From: JADLGL01 sp050184415
Lineage (GTDB): Bacteria; Pseudomonadota; Alphaproteobacteria; Rhizobiales; Kaistiaceae
Assembly: GCA_050184415.1 (NCBI GenBank)
Contig: JBFXAJ010000015.1
Coordinates: 19,496 to 83,495 of the forward strand
DNA: 64,000 bases
Direction: 5' to 3'
Position 1 is the stretch's first letter; the number at the start of each line of letters is the position of its first letter. Position numbers and translations under genes: made by a program. The notes under the pieces were generated by a model, which saw only the letters and a list, made by a program, of their open reading frames with translations, was not told where the DNA came from and made no database searches. Shown one piece after another: positions 55,818 through 64,000 of the stretch.

Positions 55818-56525
55818 ATGCCACTCCGGAACCCTAAGCGGGTCCCGGGGGTTCCCGACCCAAAAGGAGCACCGGCCCTGCCTGCTATCCTCTCGCGCCT
55901 CGTCGCGCCAATCCTCGTCCTCGGCCTTCTCGCCGCGCCCGCGGCTGCCCAGGCTCCATTGCCGCCCCCCGGCCCGGTGCTGTCCCGGCTTTCGCCTGAC
56001 CAGCTCACCGCGCTGAACGCCGTCAACGAGTACTACAATTCGATCCGCACGCTGCGCGGCGAGTTCATCCAGATCGGCCCCGAGGAGAGCCAGCTCTCGG
56101 AGGGCGTGTTCTACATGTGGCGCCCCGGCCGGGTGCGCTTCGAGTACTACCCGCCGTCGCAACTCCTCGTCGTTTCGAACGGGTATCTCATCGAGGTGAA
56201 CAACCCGGCGACCCGGACCCGCGACCAATATCCCCTGGCGCGCACCCCCCTCGCGGCGCTCCTCGCGAGCCGCACCGACCTCGCCGCCGAAGCCAACATC
56301 CGCGACGTCATCCTCGAGAACGACCTCATCGCGGTCGTCCTGACCCAGGCCGAGGACGGCGGCTGGCTGACGCTCTATTTCGACCGCGCGACCTACGAGC
56401 TCCGGCAGTGGGTGACGATCGACCCCCAGGGCAACACGATCACCTTCGTGATCTACAACCTCGCGATCAACCAGCCCGTCGCCGACAATTTGTTCCAGGT
56501 CACCGAGCGCACGACGCCGGGCTAG
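55818..56525 (+). CDS. lolA: Outer-membrane lipoprotein carrier LolA
   Basis: 235 residues from the ATG at 55818. The signal peptide core is LVAPILVLGLLAAPAAA, then NEYYNSIRTLRGEFIQIGPEES, GVFYMWRPGRVRFEYYPPSQLLVVSNG and the strand pair WLTLYFDRATYELRQWVTIDPQGNTITFVIYNLAINQP, as in the alphaproteobacterial LolA fold. It ferries lipoproteins from LolCDE to the outer membrane. A better ribosome site (AAAAGGAG) lies inside the frame near 55862, but only a CTG follows it. Its stop shares a CTAG with the convergent gene. Confidence 0.88.
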   Translation: MPLRNPKRVPGVPDPKGAPALPAILSRLVAPILVLGLLAAPAAAQAPLPPPGPVLSRLSPDQLTALNAVNEYYNSIRTLRGEFIQIGPEESQLSEGVFYMWRPGRVRFEYYPPSQLLVVSNGYLIEVNNPATRTRDQYPLARTPLAALLASRTDLAAEANIRDVILENDLIAVVLTQAEDGGWLTLYFDRATYELRQWVTIDPQGNTITFVIYNLAINQPVADNLFQVTERTTPG

Positions 56526-57442
56526 CGGAAGCCGAGTGCGCGCTGGACGGCGTCGGGATCGATGGGGCTGACAAGGGCCGCAAGCACAGCCACTGTGCGG
56601 TCGGCAGGCGAGAGGTCCCAAAGCGCGGTGATCGACAGGACCCCGACGTCGCAGAGCGGGCCGGGATCCGTCAGCTCGGCCCCGACGCCGATGGCGGCCG
56701 CGGCCTGCAGAATCGCTTCGGCATTGGGCGCGGTCTGCAGCTTCTCCAGGAAGGCCCTCTCATAGGCCGCCATCGCCTGCTGGACGATCAGGCCGCTGCC
56801 GAGAGTACGGGGCGCCGGTGTAGCATGGATTTCCGCCGTGATCGCCGCGGCGACAATCGTCATGTGCCCGTCGAGATAGGTCTCGCCCTCCGCAGCGTAG
56901 AACTGGAACTCGAGCTCGGCCAGAGGACGCGCCGCGGCAGCGATCGCCGGAAGGATGGTCTCGCCGGCCGCGGCTATGATCCGCGCGCCGCGATCCACCT
57001 CGGGGCAAGCCTCGGGCTGGTTCTCGCTGATCCACGAATACACGTCGGCGCCAACGCGAAGATAGACTTCCTGCTCCGTCTGCGGCAGTCGGAGCATGCC
57101 GTAGGCGAGAGCGTTCCCCCAACCGACGAAGGCGGCAAGAGTGGCGTCGACGACAGCCGGATCGAGGGCCTCGGGCAACCGCTCCGTGACGTAGGCGGCG
57201 TAGGCGGGGTCCTCGATGACCGGCATCATGTGCCGGGCATAGACCGCCCAGATATCGTCCTCGATCGGACCGGAGATCGCTTCGATGGCCGCTCGGAACG
57301 TGTCGGCGTCCGTCGCGAGCGCCGCGTAGAATTCCGCGATATAGGCCGCGTCCGCGCTGGCCGTTGGCTGAGCCCAAGCCGGAGCCGAGGAAAGGGAAGC
57401 CAGGGCGACGGCAATCGTTGATGCGCGGCTGACGGTCTTCAC
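56522..57442 (-). CDS. Secreted protein of unknown function
   Basis: 306 residues with a signal peptide (RASTIAVALASLSSAPAWA). The mature protein is mostly helical and acidic. Segments such as FYAALATDADTFRAAIEAI and MMPVIEDPAYAAYVTERLPE recur in pattern, and CPEVD and LCDVGVL carry two of the few cysteines. No family is recognised. It lies between lolA and xthA, pointing the other way, and shares a CTAG with the lolA stop. Confidence 0.7.
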   Translation of the reverse strand: MKTVSRASTIAVALASLSSAPAWAQPTASADAAYIAEFYAALATDADTFRAAIEAISGPIEDDIWAVYARHMMPVIEDPAYAAYVTERLPEALDPAVVDATLAAFVGWGNALAYGMLRLPQTEQEVYLRVGADVYSWISENQPEACPEVDRGARIIAAAGETILPAIAAAARPLAELEFQFYAAEGETYLDGHMTIVAAAITAEIHATPAPRTLGSGLIVQQAMAAYERAFLEKLQTAPNAEAILQAAAAIGVGAELTDPGPLCDVGVLSITALWDLSPADRTVAVLAALVSPIDPDAVQRALGFR

Positions 57443-57565
57443 GGAACGCTCCCTATTGGCGCGGCGATCGTTCCAGAGGTTGGCTACGGTTTGAAGTCAA
57501 ATCCTTGCCTTGCCCCTCGGGCACCGCGCGGCCTATCTACCGGCCTCCCCAGCGCCCGGTGAAGA

Positions 57566-58366
57566 ATGCCCCTGACCATAGCAACCTGGAACATCAATTC
57601 GGTCAGGTTGCGCATCAGGATCGTGGGGGATTTCCTCAAGGCCTACGCGCCGGACATCCTGTGCCTCCAGGAGATCAAGTGCGGCGACGGACACTTTCCG
57701 ACCGCAGCCTTCAAGCGCCGGGGTTATCGGCACATCGCGGTCAACGGCCAGCGCGGCTACCACGGCGTCGCGATCGTCTCGAAGGTGCCGTTCCTCGCAA
57801 CGAGCCGCCAGGGGTTCTGCGGGAAGGATGATGCCAGGCACATCTTCGCCACGGTGGCCGACGGCGACGCCGAGATCGACATCCACAATTTCTATGTTCC
57901 GGCCGGCGGCGACGAGCCCGACCCGCTGGTCAATCCGAAATTCGCGCACAAGCTCGCCTTCCTGGAGGAGATGAAGGCCTGGCTCGGTCCGGAGCGGACG
58001 GGGCGGCGTGCCGTCCTCGTGGGTGACCTCAACGTCGCGCCGCTCGAGCAGGACGTCTGGTCCCACCGCCAGCTCCTCAACGTCGTGAGCCACACGCCGG
58101 GCGAAGTGGAGCGCCTCAATGCGCTCGTTGCCCATGGCTCATGGGTCGATGTCGGCCGGCGTTTCGTGCCGGCCGACGAGAAGCTCTACACGTGGTGGAG
58201 CTACAGAGCCCATGACTGGGAAGCGTCGAACCGCGGCCGCCGGCTCGACCATGTCTGGGTCACGCAATCTCTGGCGACGCGGCTGGCCGGCTACGAGGTC
58301 GTCCGTGCCGCGCGCGGGTGGAAGCGGCCGTCCGATCACGTGCCGGTCATCGTGCGGATCGCCTGA
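57566..58366 (+). CDS. xthA: Exodeoxyribonuclease III (AP endonuclease)
   Basis: 266 residues. The EEP-fold motifs are complete: TIATWNINSVRLR, ILCLQEIKCGD with the metal-binding glutamate, HNFYVPAGGDEPD, VLVGDLNVAPLEQDVW, and the C-terminal RGRRLDHVWVT plus KRPSDHVPVIV holding the catalytic Asp-His. It cleaves at abasic sites and trims 3' ends in base-excision repair. Confidence 0.95.
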   Translation: MPLTIATWNINSVRLRIRIVGDFLKAYAPDILCLQEIKCGDGHFPTAAFKRRGYRHIAVNGQRGYHGVAIVSKVPFLATSRQGFCGKDDARHIFATVADGDAEIDIHNFYVPAGGDEPDPLVNPKFAHKLAFLEEMKAWLGPERTGRRAVLVGDLNVAPLEQDVWSHRQLLNVVSHTPGEVERLNALVAHGSWVDVGRRFVPADEKLYTWWSYRAHDWEASNRGRRLDHVWVTQSLATRLAGYEVVRAARGWKRPSDHVPVIVRIA

Positions 58367-58440
58367 GCCGGCGCCGCATTGCCGCCTCACCCGACCGTCA
58401 CCGTCGCGCAACGAGCTCTGCGGTGAGGGAAGGCGCGCCG

Positions 58441-58692
58441 ATGGCATTGGCGGTGACGTGGTGGATCATCCTGTTCGGCGTCACCCCGGCGGGTGCGGTG
58501 GAGCAGGTGGCGTTCCTGCGGACGCCGCCGGACGTAGAGACCTATGAGGCGTGCCTGGCGGTCATACCGACGCTCAGCGTGGCCTTGTCGGAGCGCGGCG
58601 GCCTCGCGTCGTGCTTCCAGGCGCCGGAGGGCGTCGACATCGGCACGATCGCCGGTCGCGTCGTCCCGATCCCTGCCGCCCCGGCACCGTAG
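58441..58692 (+). CDS. Small exported protein of unknown function
   Basis: 83 residues. A hydrophobic N-terminus (ALAVTWWIILFGVTPAGA) looks like a signal peptide, and two cysteines (YEACLAV, LASCFQA) could form one disulfide. GGGAAGG precedes the ATG. No family is recognised. Confidence 0.5.
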   Translation: MALAVTWWIILFGVTPAGAVEQVAFLRTPPDVETYEACLAVIPTLSVALSERGGLASCFQAPEGVDIGTIAGRVVPIPAAPAP

Positions 58693-58744
58693 GCCTTGCG
58701 CGCTGGCCGCGGGAATCCGATCGCGGCGCTGCCGCGATCGGCGC

Positions 58745-59065
58745 TTATGCGGCCGGCCGGGTCTGCAGGTCGATATGGACGCTGTCCGAAGCGATCGTCG
58801 CGCCCTGATAGGCGAAGCGATCCTTGAGCGCGAGGTGGCGCACGGTGCGGTCGCCGCGGCGCACATAGACGACGTTGCCTTCGGCCTTGACGGTGACGTC
58901 ATTGGCAAGCGGTCCGTCGATCGCCATGGCGAAGCGGTAGCGGTCGCGGCCGGTCTGCTCCAGGCGGTCGCCCGGACGCATCGCCGACGTCGAATCGAGC
59001 ACATCCGACGGCACCAGGCCGATGAGCTGCGGCCGGCTGACGAGGTCAAACTGGATGGTCGTCAT
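58745..59065 (-). CDS. Short Hsp20/alpha-crystallin family protein
   Basis: 106 residues. The core RLEQTGRDRYRFAMAIDG, VTVKAEGNVVYVRRGD, then HLALKDRFAYQGATIASDSVHIDL follows the IbpA-like pattern (E-x-T-G-x-D-x-Y-R-I, N-x-L-x-V, F-x-L). The segment between strands 5 and 7 is shortened and the C-terminal I-x-I anchor is missing, so it may not form normal oligomers. GGAGA precedes the ATG and could pair with TCTCT in the leader. Confidence 0.7.
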   Translation of the reverse strand: MTTIQFDLVSRPQLIGLVPSDVLDSTSAMRPGDRLEQTGRDRYRFAMAIDGPLANDVTVKAEGNVVYVRRGDRTVRHLALKDRFAYQGATIASDSVHIDLQTRPAA

Positions 59066-59158
59066 CACGAAATCTCCGATCCTGTCGGCCCCCAGAGAAG
59101 AGCCTGCCCTAACGGCACTGATGTCGGTCGGGCGCTTACCCGATCTAATCAGAAGAAT

Positions 59159-59175
59159 ATGACTTTCAAGGTCAT
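59159..59175. promoter_or_regulatory. ATGAC-N7-GTCAT palindrome upstream of the hsp20-like gene
   Basis: ATGAC, TTTCAAG, GTCAT, with CTGTGACG following on the plus strand. It has the same arms and spacer length as the site at 40976-40992. On the minus strand TTGAAA inside the dyad could be the -35 of the hsp20-like gene, in which case a bound protein would block it. The 271-bp gap between this gene and the regulator at 59337 holds nothing else recognised. Confidence 0.5.
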
Positions 59176-59336
59176 AATCTGTGACGGTTTCCATTTCGTG
59201 ATCGGGCCGCCGCTCACGGCCCGCGTGATGATCTTCGAATGATCCCAAGGGCTTAGCGCTCGCGGACCTCGGATCGGCACGCTTGCCGGGGCGCCGCGCC
59301 GCGAAGCGCGTGTTGGCCCCGCCGCAAGCCCGGAAT

Positions 59337-60032
59337 CTAGGGCGCGAGCCGGTAACCGCCGCCTTCGGTGATCAGGAGCTCCGCCTGGGCCGGCCGGCGC
59401 TCGATCTTCTGCCGCAGCCGGTAGATATGCGTCTCGAGGGTATGGGTGGTGACGCCGCTGTTGTAGCCCCACACCTCATGGAGGAGCACGTCGCGGGTCA
59501 CGACCTTCTCCCCGGCGCGGTAGAGGTACTTCAGGATCGCGGTTTCCTTCTCCGTCAGCCGCACCTTCTGGCCGTTCGGATCGACGAGGAGTTTCGCGCT
59601 TGGGCGGAATGTGTAGTGGCCGAGGGCGAAGGTCGCATCCTCGCTCTGCTCGTATTGGCGGAGCTGGGCGCGGATCCGCGCGAGGAGCACGGCGAAGCGG
59701 AACGGCTTCGTCACGTAGTCGTTGGCGCCGGCTTCGAGCCCGCCCACGGTGTCGGCCTCCGAATCATGCGCCGTCAGCATCACGATCGGGGCCCGGAACG
59801 CGTTGGCACGGAGCTGTTTGACGACCTCGCGCCCGTCGATGTCGGGCAGCCCGACATCGATCACGACGAGATCGGTCTGCTCGGCCTTGACCGCCGCCAG
59901 CGCCGCCTTGCCGGTCGCGGCCTGAGCGACACGGAATTCCTCATGCAGCGCAAGCTGTTCGGCGAGGCTGTCGCGCAGCATGTCGTCGTCGTCGACGATC
60001 AGGATGCGGCGCGTGGTGATGGTGCGGTCCAT
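59337..60032 (-). CDS. OmpR-family response regulator, CenR-like
   Basis: 231 residues from the ATG at 60032, with GGAGG upstream. The receiver has the acidic pair in ILIVDDDDMLRDSL, the phospho-acceptor Asp in VVIDVGLPDIDG, Thr in VMLTAHD and Lys in DYVTKPF. A winged helix follows (LTEKETAILKYLYRAGEKVVTRDVLLHEVWG, THTLETHIYRLRQKIE). The sequence and its place beside yggS and leuS resemble CenR, the envelope regulator of Caulobacter and relatives, partner of the kinase CenK. No kinase gene is adjacent. Confidence 0.88.
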   Translation of the reverse strand: MDRTITTRRILIVDDDDMLRDSLAEQLALHEEFRVAQAATGKAALAAVKAEQTDLVVIDVGLPDIDGREVVKQLRANAFRAPIVMLTAHDSEADTVGGLEAGANDYVTKPFRFAVLLARIRAQLRQYEQSEDATFALGHYTFRPSAKLLVDPNGQKVRLTEKETAILKYLYRAGEKVVTRDVLLHEVWGYNSGVTTHTLETHIYRLRQKIERRPAQAELLITEGGGYRLAP

Positions 60033-60158
60033 GGAAACCTCCGCCAATCGGCCGCGTGGGCCGGTTGAAACCCCCGCAAAATGTGGCCCTCCGCAGCCTT
60101 TCGGACAAGCGCGGGGAGCATATTCAACCACTGATACGCGATTCGGAGCCTTCCGGTT

Positions 60159-60836
60159 TCACGCCGCCGCGAGCGGCGGCCGGTCGCCCATCAGCGCGCT
60201 GCCCACACGGATCTCCGTGGCTCCGAACGCGATGGCGGTCTCGAAATCCCCGCTCATCCCCATCGAAAGCCGCAAAAGCCCGGCCTCGCGGGCGATCTTG
60301 GCGAGAAGCGCGAAATGCGGCCCCGGCGACTCCTCCGCCGGCGGGATCGCCATGAGGCCGACGATCGCGAGCCCATGCCCGGTCCGGCACCGCGCCACAA
60401 ACGCCGCCGCTTCTTCCGGCAATACGCCGGCCTTCTGCGGCTCGGCGCCGGTGTTCACCTGTACGAACAGGTCGAGCGTGCGCCCCTGCTTCCGCATCTC
60501 CGCGGCCACCGCCGCCGCGATCTTGTCGCGGTCGATGGTGTGGATCGCGTCGAAGAGGGCAACGGCCTCCGCGGTCTTGTTCGACTGCAGCGGGCCGATC
60601 AGATCCAGCGTCAGGCCCGGCCGCTCCGCGCGGATCGCCGGCCATTTCCGCTGCGCTTCCTGAACGCGGTTTTCCCCGAACGCGGCCTGCCCGGCCTCGA
60701 CCAGCGGCAGGATCGCCTCGGCCTCGAACGTCTTCGTCACGGCGACAAGACGCACCTCCGCAGGGTCGCGGCCCGCGTCGTGCGCGGCTTTCGCGATCCG
60801 GGCTCTGATCTCGGTGAGGCGGCTCTGGACGGTCAT
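60159..60836 (-). CDS. YggS/PLPBP family pyridoxal-phosphate-binding protein
   Basis: 225 residues from the ATG at 60836. The PLP lysine is in RLVAVTKTFEAEAI. FGENRVQEAQRKW, HLIGPLQSNK-like DLIGPLQSNKTAEAV, VNTGAEPQKAG, LMAIPP and LSMGMSGDFETAIAFGATEIRVGSALMG are family marks. It has no known catalysis and is needed for vitamin B6 and amino-acid homeostasis. Starts at 60866 or 60872 would add up to 12 residues. Confidence 0.92.
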   Translation of the reverse strand: MTVQSRLTEIRARIAKAAHDAGRDPAEVRLVAVTKTFEAEAILPLVEAGQAAFGENRVQEAQRKWPAIRAERPGLTLDLIGPLQSNKTAEAVALFDAIHTIDRDKIAAAVAAEMRKQGRTLDLFVQVNTGAEPQKAGVLPEEAAAFVARCRTGHGLAIVGLMAIPPAEESPGPHFALLAKIAREAGLLRLSMGMSGDFETAIAFGATEIRVGSALMGDRPPLAAA

Positions 60837-60958
60837 GGGCTCTGAAAAGGACAATCCGGTTGTCATGTCCACCGTTAGTTGATTTTCCCCCCCTTTCGGC
60901 CGATGGTCCCGGCCCTTGAAAGTCGCGGGTTCTCGCGGCGCAGATCTAGCGAACCATC

Positions 60959-63622
60959 ATGAGCGGCAGGCAGCGCTACAATCCGGGCGAAGCGGAGAAG
61001 ATTTGGCAGGATGCCTGGGCGGAGAAGGGCGTCTTCACCACCCGGAACGACGACCCGCGCCCCCGCTACTACGTCCTCGAGATGTTCCCCTACCCGTCGG
61101 GGCGCATCCATATGGGCCACGTCCGCAACTACACGATGGGCGACGTCGTCGCCCGCTTCATGCGCGCCAAGGGCCACAACGTCCTCCATCCGATGGGTTG
61201 GGACGCGTTCGGCATGCCCGCCGAGAACGCGGCGATGCAGAACAACATCCATCCCCGCGCCTGGACCTACGACAACATCGCCGCGATGCGGGGCCAGCTG
61301 AAGCTGATGGGCCTGTCGCTCGACTGGGCGCGCGAGTTCGCGACCTGCGACGTCGCCTATTACCACCAGCAGCAGAAGCTGTTCCTGGATTTCCTGAAGG
61401 CCGGCCTCGCCTATCGGAAGAGCGCGAAGGTCAACTGGGACCCGGTCGACCAGACCGTGCTCGCCAACGAACAGGTCATAGACGGCAGAGGGTGGCGCTC
61501 CGGCGCCGAGGTCGAGCAGCGCGAGCTGACGCAGTGGTTCTTCAAGATCAGCGCCTTCAGCGACGACCTCCTCCGCTCGCTCGACACGCTGGACCGCTGG
61601 CCGGACCGCGTCCGCCTGATGCAGAAGAACTGGATCGGCCGCTCCGAGGGCCTCCGCATCCGCTTCGAGCTGGACGCCGCTGCCGAAGGCAGGGACACGC
61701 TGGAAGTCTTCACGACGCGGCCGGACACGCTGTTCGGCGCCGCCTTCGTCGCGGTCGCGCCAGACCATCCGCTGGCCTCGGCGCTGGCAGCGAACGACGT
61801 CGACCTCGCCGAGTTCATCGCCGAGTGCAAGCGCGGCGGGGTCAGCGCGGAGGCGATCGAGACCGCCGAGAAGATGGGCTTTGACACCGGCGTGAGGGCA
61901 AAACACCCCTTCCTGCCGGGCGAGACGCTGCCGGTCTATGTCGCGAACTTCATCCTGATGGAGTACGGCACCGGCGCCATCTTCGGCTGTCCGGCGCATG
62001 ACGACCGCGACTACGAATTCGCCCGGAAGTACGACCTGCCGATCCGCCCGGTCGTCGCGCCGGTCGACCGCTTCGAGGACGGCGCCGAGGTCGCGGCCTG
62101 GGTCGAGCAGTTCGCGACCGGCGACGAGGCCTATCTCGGCGACGGCCTCCTCATCAATTCGGACTTCCTCGACGGGATGAGCGTCGGCGAGGCGAAGGAG
62201 GAGGTCGCCCGCCGGCTCGAGGCCGCGACGGTGGCCGGCGCGCCGCAGGCCAAGCGCGAGGTCAACTATCGCCTCCGCGACTGGGGGATTTCGCGCCAGC
62301 GCTACTGGGGCTGCCCGATCCCCGTGATCCATTGCGACAATTGTGGCGTGGTGCCGGTGCCGGCCGCCGACCTGCCGGTCGTGCTGCCCGACGACGTGTC
62401 GTTCGACCTCCCGGGCAACCCGCTCGACCGCCACCCGACCTGGAAGCACGTCCGCTGTCCGCAGTGCGACGGCCCGGCCCGGCGCGAGACCGACACCATG
62501 GACACCTTCGTCGACTCGTCCTGGTACTACGCTCGCTTCACCGCGCCGGACTTTCCCGAGCCGACCGACCGCAAGGCGGCCGATGCCTGGCTGCCGGTCA
62601 ACCAGTATATCGGCGGCATCGAGCACGCGATCCTGCACCTCCTCTATTCCCGCTTCTTCGCGCGGGCGATGGAGGCCACCGGCCATCTCGGCCTCAAGGA
62701 GCCGTTCGCCGGCCTTTTCACGCAGGGCATGGTCGTCCACGAGACCTATCGGCGCGGCGACGGCTCGTGGGCGAGCCCCGCCGAGGTCACCATCTCGGAG
62801 AAGGACGGCGTCCGCTCCGCGACCGACAAGGTCACGGGCGAGCCGGTCGAGATCGGCTCGATCGAGAAGATGTCGAAGTCGAAGCGCAACACGGTCGACC
62901 CCAGCGAGTTCATCACGACCTATGGCGCGGACACCGCCCGCTTCTTCGTGCTGTCCGACTCGCCGCCGGAGCGCGACGTGATCTGGAGCGCCGCCGGCGT
63001 CGAAGGCGCCCATCGCTTCGTGAACCGCGTCTGGCGGCTCCTCGGCGAAGCCCTCGACATCGACGGCTTCCCGGCGGCGGACGCCGTGATGCCGAACGCC
63101 ATTTCGGCGCCGGCGACGGGTCTTCGCCAGATATCGCACCGGACGCTAAGGGCCGTAGGCGAGAACTACGCCGCGCTCCGCTTCAACGTCGCGGTGGCGC
63201 GGATCTACGAGCTCGTCAACGCCCTCGGCGCGGCGATCGCCGCCGCGACCGAGAAGGGCGCCGAGCGCGATGCTGCCCTCCTCTTCGCAATCCGCGAGGG
63301 GCTGGAGCTCGCCGTGCAGATGATGGCACCGATGGTCCCGCACCTCGCCGAATCGGCCTGGCAGGAACTCGGCCACAGCGACCTCCTCGCCGAGGCCGCT
63401 TGGCCGGACGCCGACCCCGCCCTCGTCGCCGAGAGCCAGATCACGCTGCCGATCCAGATCAACGGCAAGAAGCGCGGCGAGATCGTCGTCGACGTCGCCG
63501 CGACGCCCGCCGCGGTCGAGTCGTCGGTGCTCGCGCTCGACTTCGTCATCAAGGCCCTGGAAGGCCGCCCGCCGAGAAAGATGATCGTCGTCCCCGGCCG
63601 CATCGTCAACATCGTCCCGTGA
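60959..63622 (+). CDS. leuS: Leucyl-tRNA synthetase
   Basis: 887 residues, full class I enzyme. The HIGH-type motif is FPYPSGRIHMGHVRNYTMGD, the editing domain holds VFTTRPDTLFGAAF and the threonine-rich pocket plus FGCPAHDDRDYEFA, DTMDTFVDSSWYYARF follows, and the KMSKS loop is EKMSKSKRNTVDPSEF. The anticodon-binding helices and C-terminal tRNA-contact domain (LPIQINGKKRGEIVV) are intact. No frame problems are seen. Confidence 0.97.
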   Translation: MSGRQRYNPGEAEKIWQDAWAEKGVFTTRNDDPRPRYYVLEMFPYPSGRIHMGHVRNYTMGDVVARFMRAKGHNVLHPMGWDAFGMPAENAAMQNNIHPRAWTYDNIAAMRGQLKLMGLSLDWAREFATCDVAYYHQQQKLFLDFLKAGLAYRKSAKVNWDPVDQTVLANEQVIDGRGWRSGAEVEQRELTQWFFKISAFSDDLLRSLDTLDRWPDRVRLMQKNWIGRSEGLRIRFELDAAAEGRDTLEVFTTRPDTLFGAAFVAVAPDHPLASALAANDVDLAEFIAECKRGGVSAEAIETAEKMGFDTGVRAKHPFLPGETLPVYVANFILMEYGTGAIFGCPAHDDRDYEFARKYDLPIRPVVAPVDRFEDGAEVAAWVEQFATGDEAYLGDGLLINSDFLDGMSVGEAKEEVARRLEAATVAGAPQAKREVNYRLRDWGISRQRYWGCPIPVIHCDNCGVVPVPAADLPVVLPDDVSFDLPGNPLDRHPTWKHVRCPQCDGPARRETDTMDTFVDSSWYYARFTAPDFPEPTDRKAADAWLPVNQYIGGIEHAILHLLYSRFFARAMEATGHLGLKEPFAGLFTQGMVVHETYRRGDGSWASPAEVTISEKDGVRSATDKVTGEPVEIGSIEKMSKSKRNTVDPSEFITTYGADTARFFVLSDSPPERDVIWSAAGVEGAHRFVNRVWRLLGEALDIDGFPAADAVMPNAISAPATGLRQISHRTLRAVGENYAALRFNVAVARIYELVNALGAAIAAATEKGAERDAALLFAIREGLELAVQMMAPMVPHLAESAWQELGHSDLLAEAAWPDADPALVAESQITLPIQINGKKRGEIVVDVAATPAAVESSVLALDFVIKALEGRPPRKMIVVPGRIVNIVP

Positions 63623-63753
63623 GCGGAGACGGCGCCAGCCCCGGCGCGAACCTCCCCCTCAAGCGGAGGTCGATTGCGCATGGCCGATGTTTCGTTGGGG
63701 AGCCTCGGCGGACGCGCGAGTCGCCCCTCACGACTTCGGTTCTCCGCTTTTCT

Positions 63754-63922
63754 CCCCCCTTGCGGGGGAGACCGGGAAGCTTGGCTCGCGCAGCGAGCCT
63801 AGCGTACCGCGTGGGGGGTCTGCGGCTTTGCGTGACGCTATGCCGGCCGAACCGCCGCATACCCCCCACGCGCGACGCTAAGGCCTTCGGCCTAGGCTCT
63901 GCGGTCTCCCCCGCAAGGGGGG
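63754..63922. repeat. Palindromic intergenic element downstream of leuS
   Basis: A 20-bp perfect terminal inverted repeat, CCCCCCTTGCGGGGGAGACC at 63754-63773 and its complement at 63903-63922, encloses further paired arms: GCGTGGGGGGT (63809-63819) with ACCCCCCACGC (63861-63871), TAGCGT with ACGCTA, and two small hairpins. The whole could fold into one branched structure. The end sequence resembles the element at 35365-35689. The 131 bp before it and the last 78 bp of the window contain no gene that can be supported. Confidence 0.75.
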
Positions 63923-64000
63923 TGAACAGCGCGGCGATGCTATCCGGCTGCAGACGTCGCCCGCATGCGATTGCCCTGGCCTTGCGGGTGATCGATCAGG

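Noticed and set aside
59159..59242. 27-codon frame beginning in the second palindrome
   Set aside because: It has no ribosome site, and its first codons are the operator-like dyad, which is better explained as a binding site.
63931..64000. Short open frame at the right edge that might start a gene after leuS (lptE is common there)
   Set aside because: Only about 70 bp are available and neither a lipoprotein signal nor any conserved residues can be recognised.

Overview
The window is GC-rich chromosomal DNA of an alphaproteobacterium, most probably a member of the Hyphomicrobiales (Rhizobiales). The grounds are the two-chain cobalamin methionine synthase, the amtB-ftsK-lolA-xthA block, CtrA-type TTAA-N7-TTAA boxes, an Omp25/31-like porin, a CenR-like response regulator and a complete urt-ure urea locus. 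The genus is not claimed. No phage, insertion sequence or CRISPR array is visible.

Layout. 1-16.1 kb is a mixed accessory stretch: the end of an unidentified gene converging on an alkane hydroxylase (alkB), secreted proteins of unknown function, tRNA-Gly(GCC), a Rap1a-like protein, a porin, a small HTH protein, a DUF763 protein, an acetyltransferase, an SH3-domain membrane protein, a trypsin-like protease with a Cys-rich repeat module, a sulfotransferase, a frameshifted glycosyltransferase, a HAD phosphatase, a BKACE enzyme and an orphan flavocytochrome-c sulfide dehydrogenase-like flavoprotein. 16.1-25.9 kb is a tight eight-gene one-carbon operon: metF, metH (two genes), gcvT, gcvH, an osmC-like gene, gcvPA and gcvPB. 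It joins methyl-THF and methionine synthesis to glycine cleavage, the source of the methylene-THF that MetF reduces. A LuxR-type regulator follows.

27.6-40.8 kb, all on the minus strand, is a urea uptake and hydrolysis locus: urtA-urtB-urtC-urtD, a palindromic repeat, urtE-ureD-ureA-hupE-ureB, a VapBC-type toxin-antitoxin pair, ureC, a DUF29 gene, then ureF-ureG-ureE. A near-consensus sigma-54 promoter lies in front of urtA. Further sigma-54-like sites stand in front of glnK and two different ammonium transporter genes at 49.6-53 kb, so urea and ammonium acquisition look like one nitrogen-limitation regulon.

41-49.4 kb holds a zinc-ribbon/coiled-coil protein, a cyclopropane-fatty-acid-synthase-like methyltransferase, an ABC-2 exporter set, the cnoX-LON-Trm112 group and a ubiH-type hydroxylase, with a small broken gene between the last two. 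53-64 kb is core: ftsK (with a CtrA box), lolA, xthA, a degenerate hsp20, a CenR-like regulator, yggS and leuS, ending in a second palindromic intergenic element.

Two genes carry indels that break the frame: the glycosyltransferase (one missing base) and a small gene near 48.1 kb (a 5-bp tandem duplication). Several operator-like signals recur: a 17-bp ATGAC-N7-GTCAT palindrome at two loci, five TGCCCAC copies in front of metF, and an AT-rich dyad overlapping the luxR-type start.
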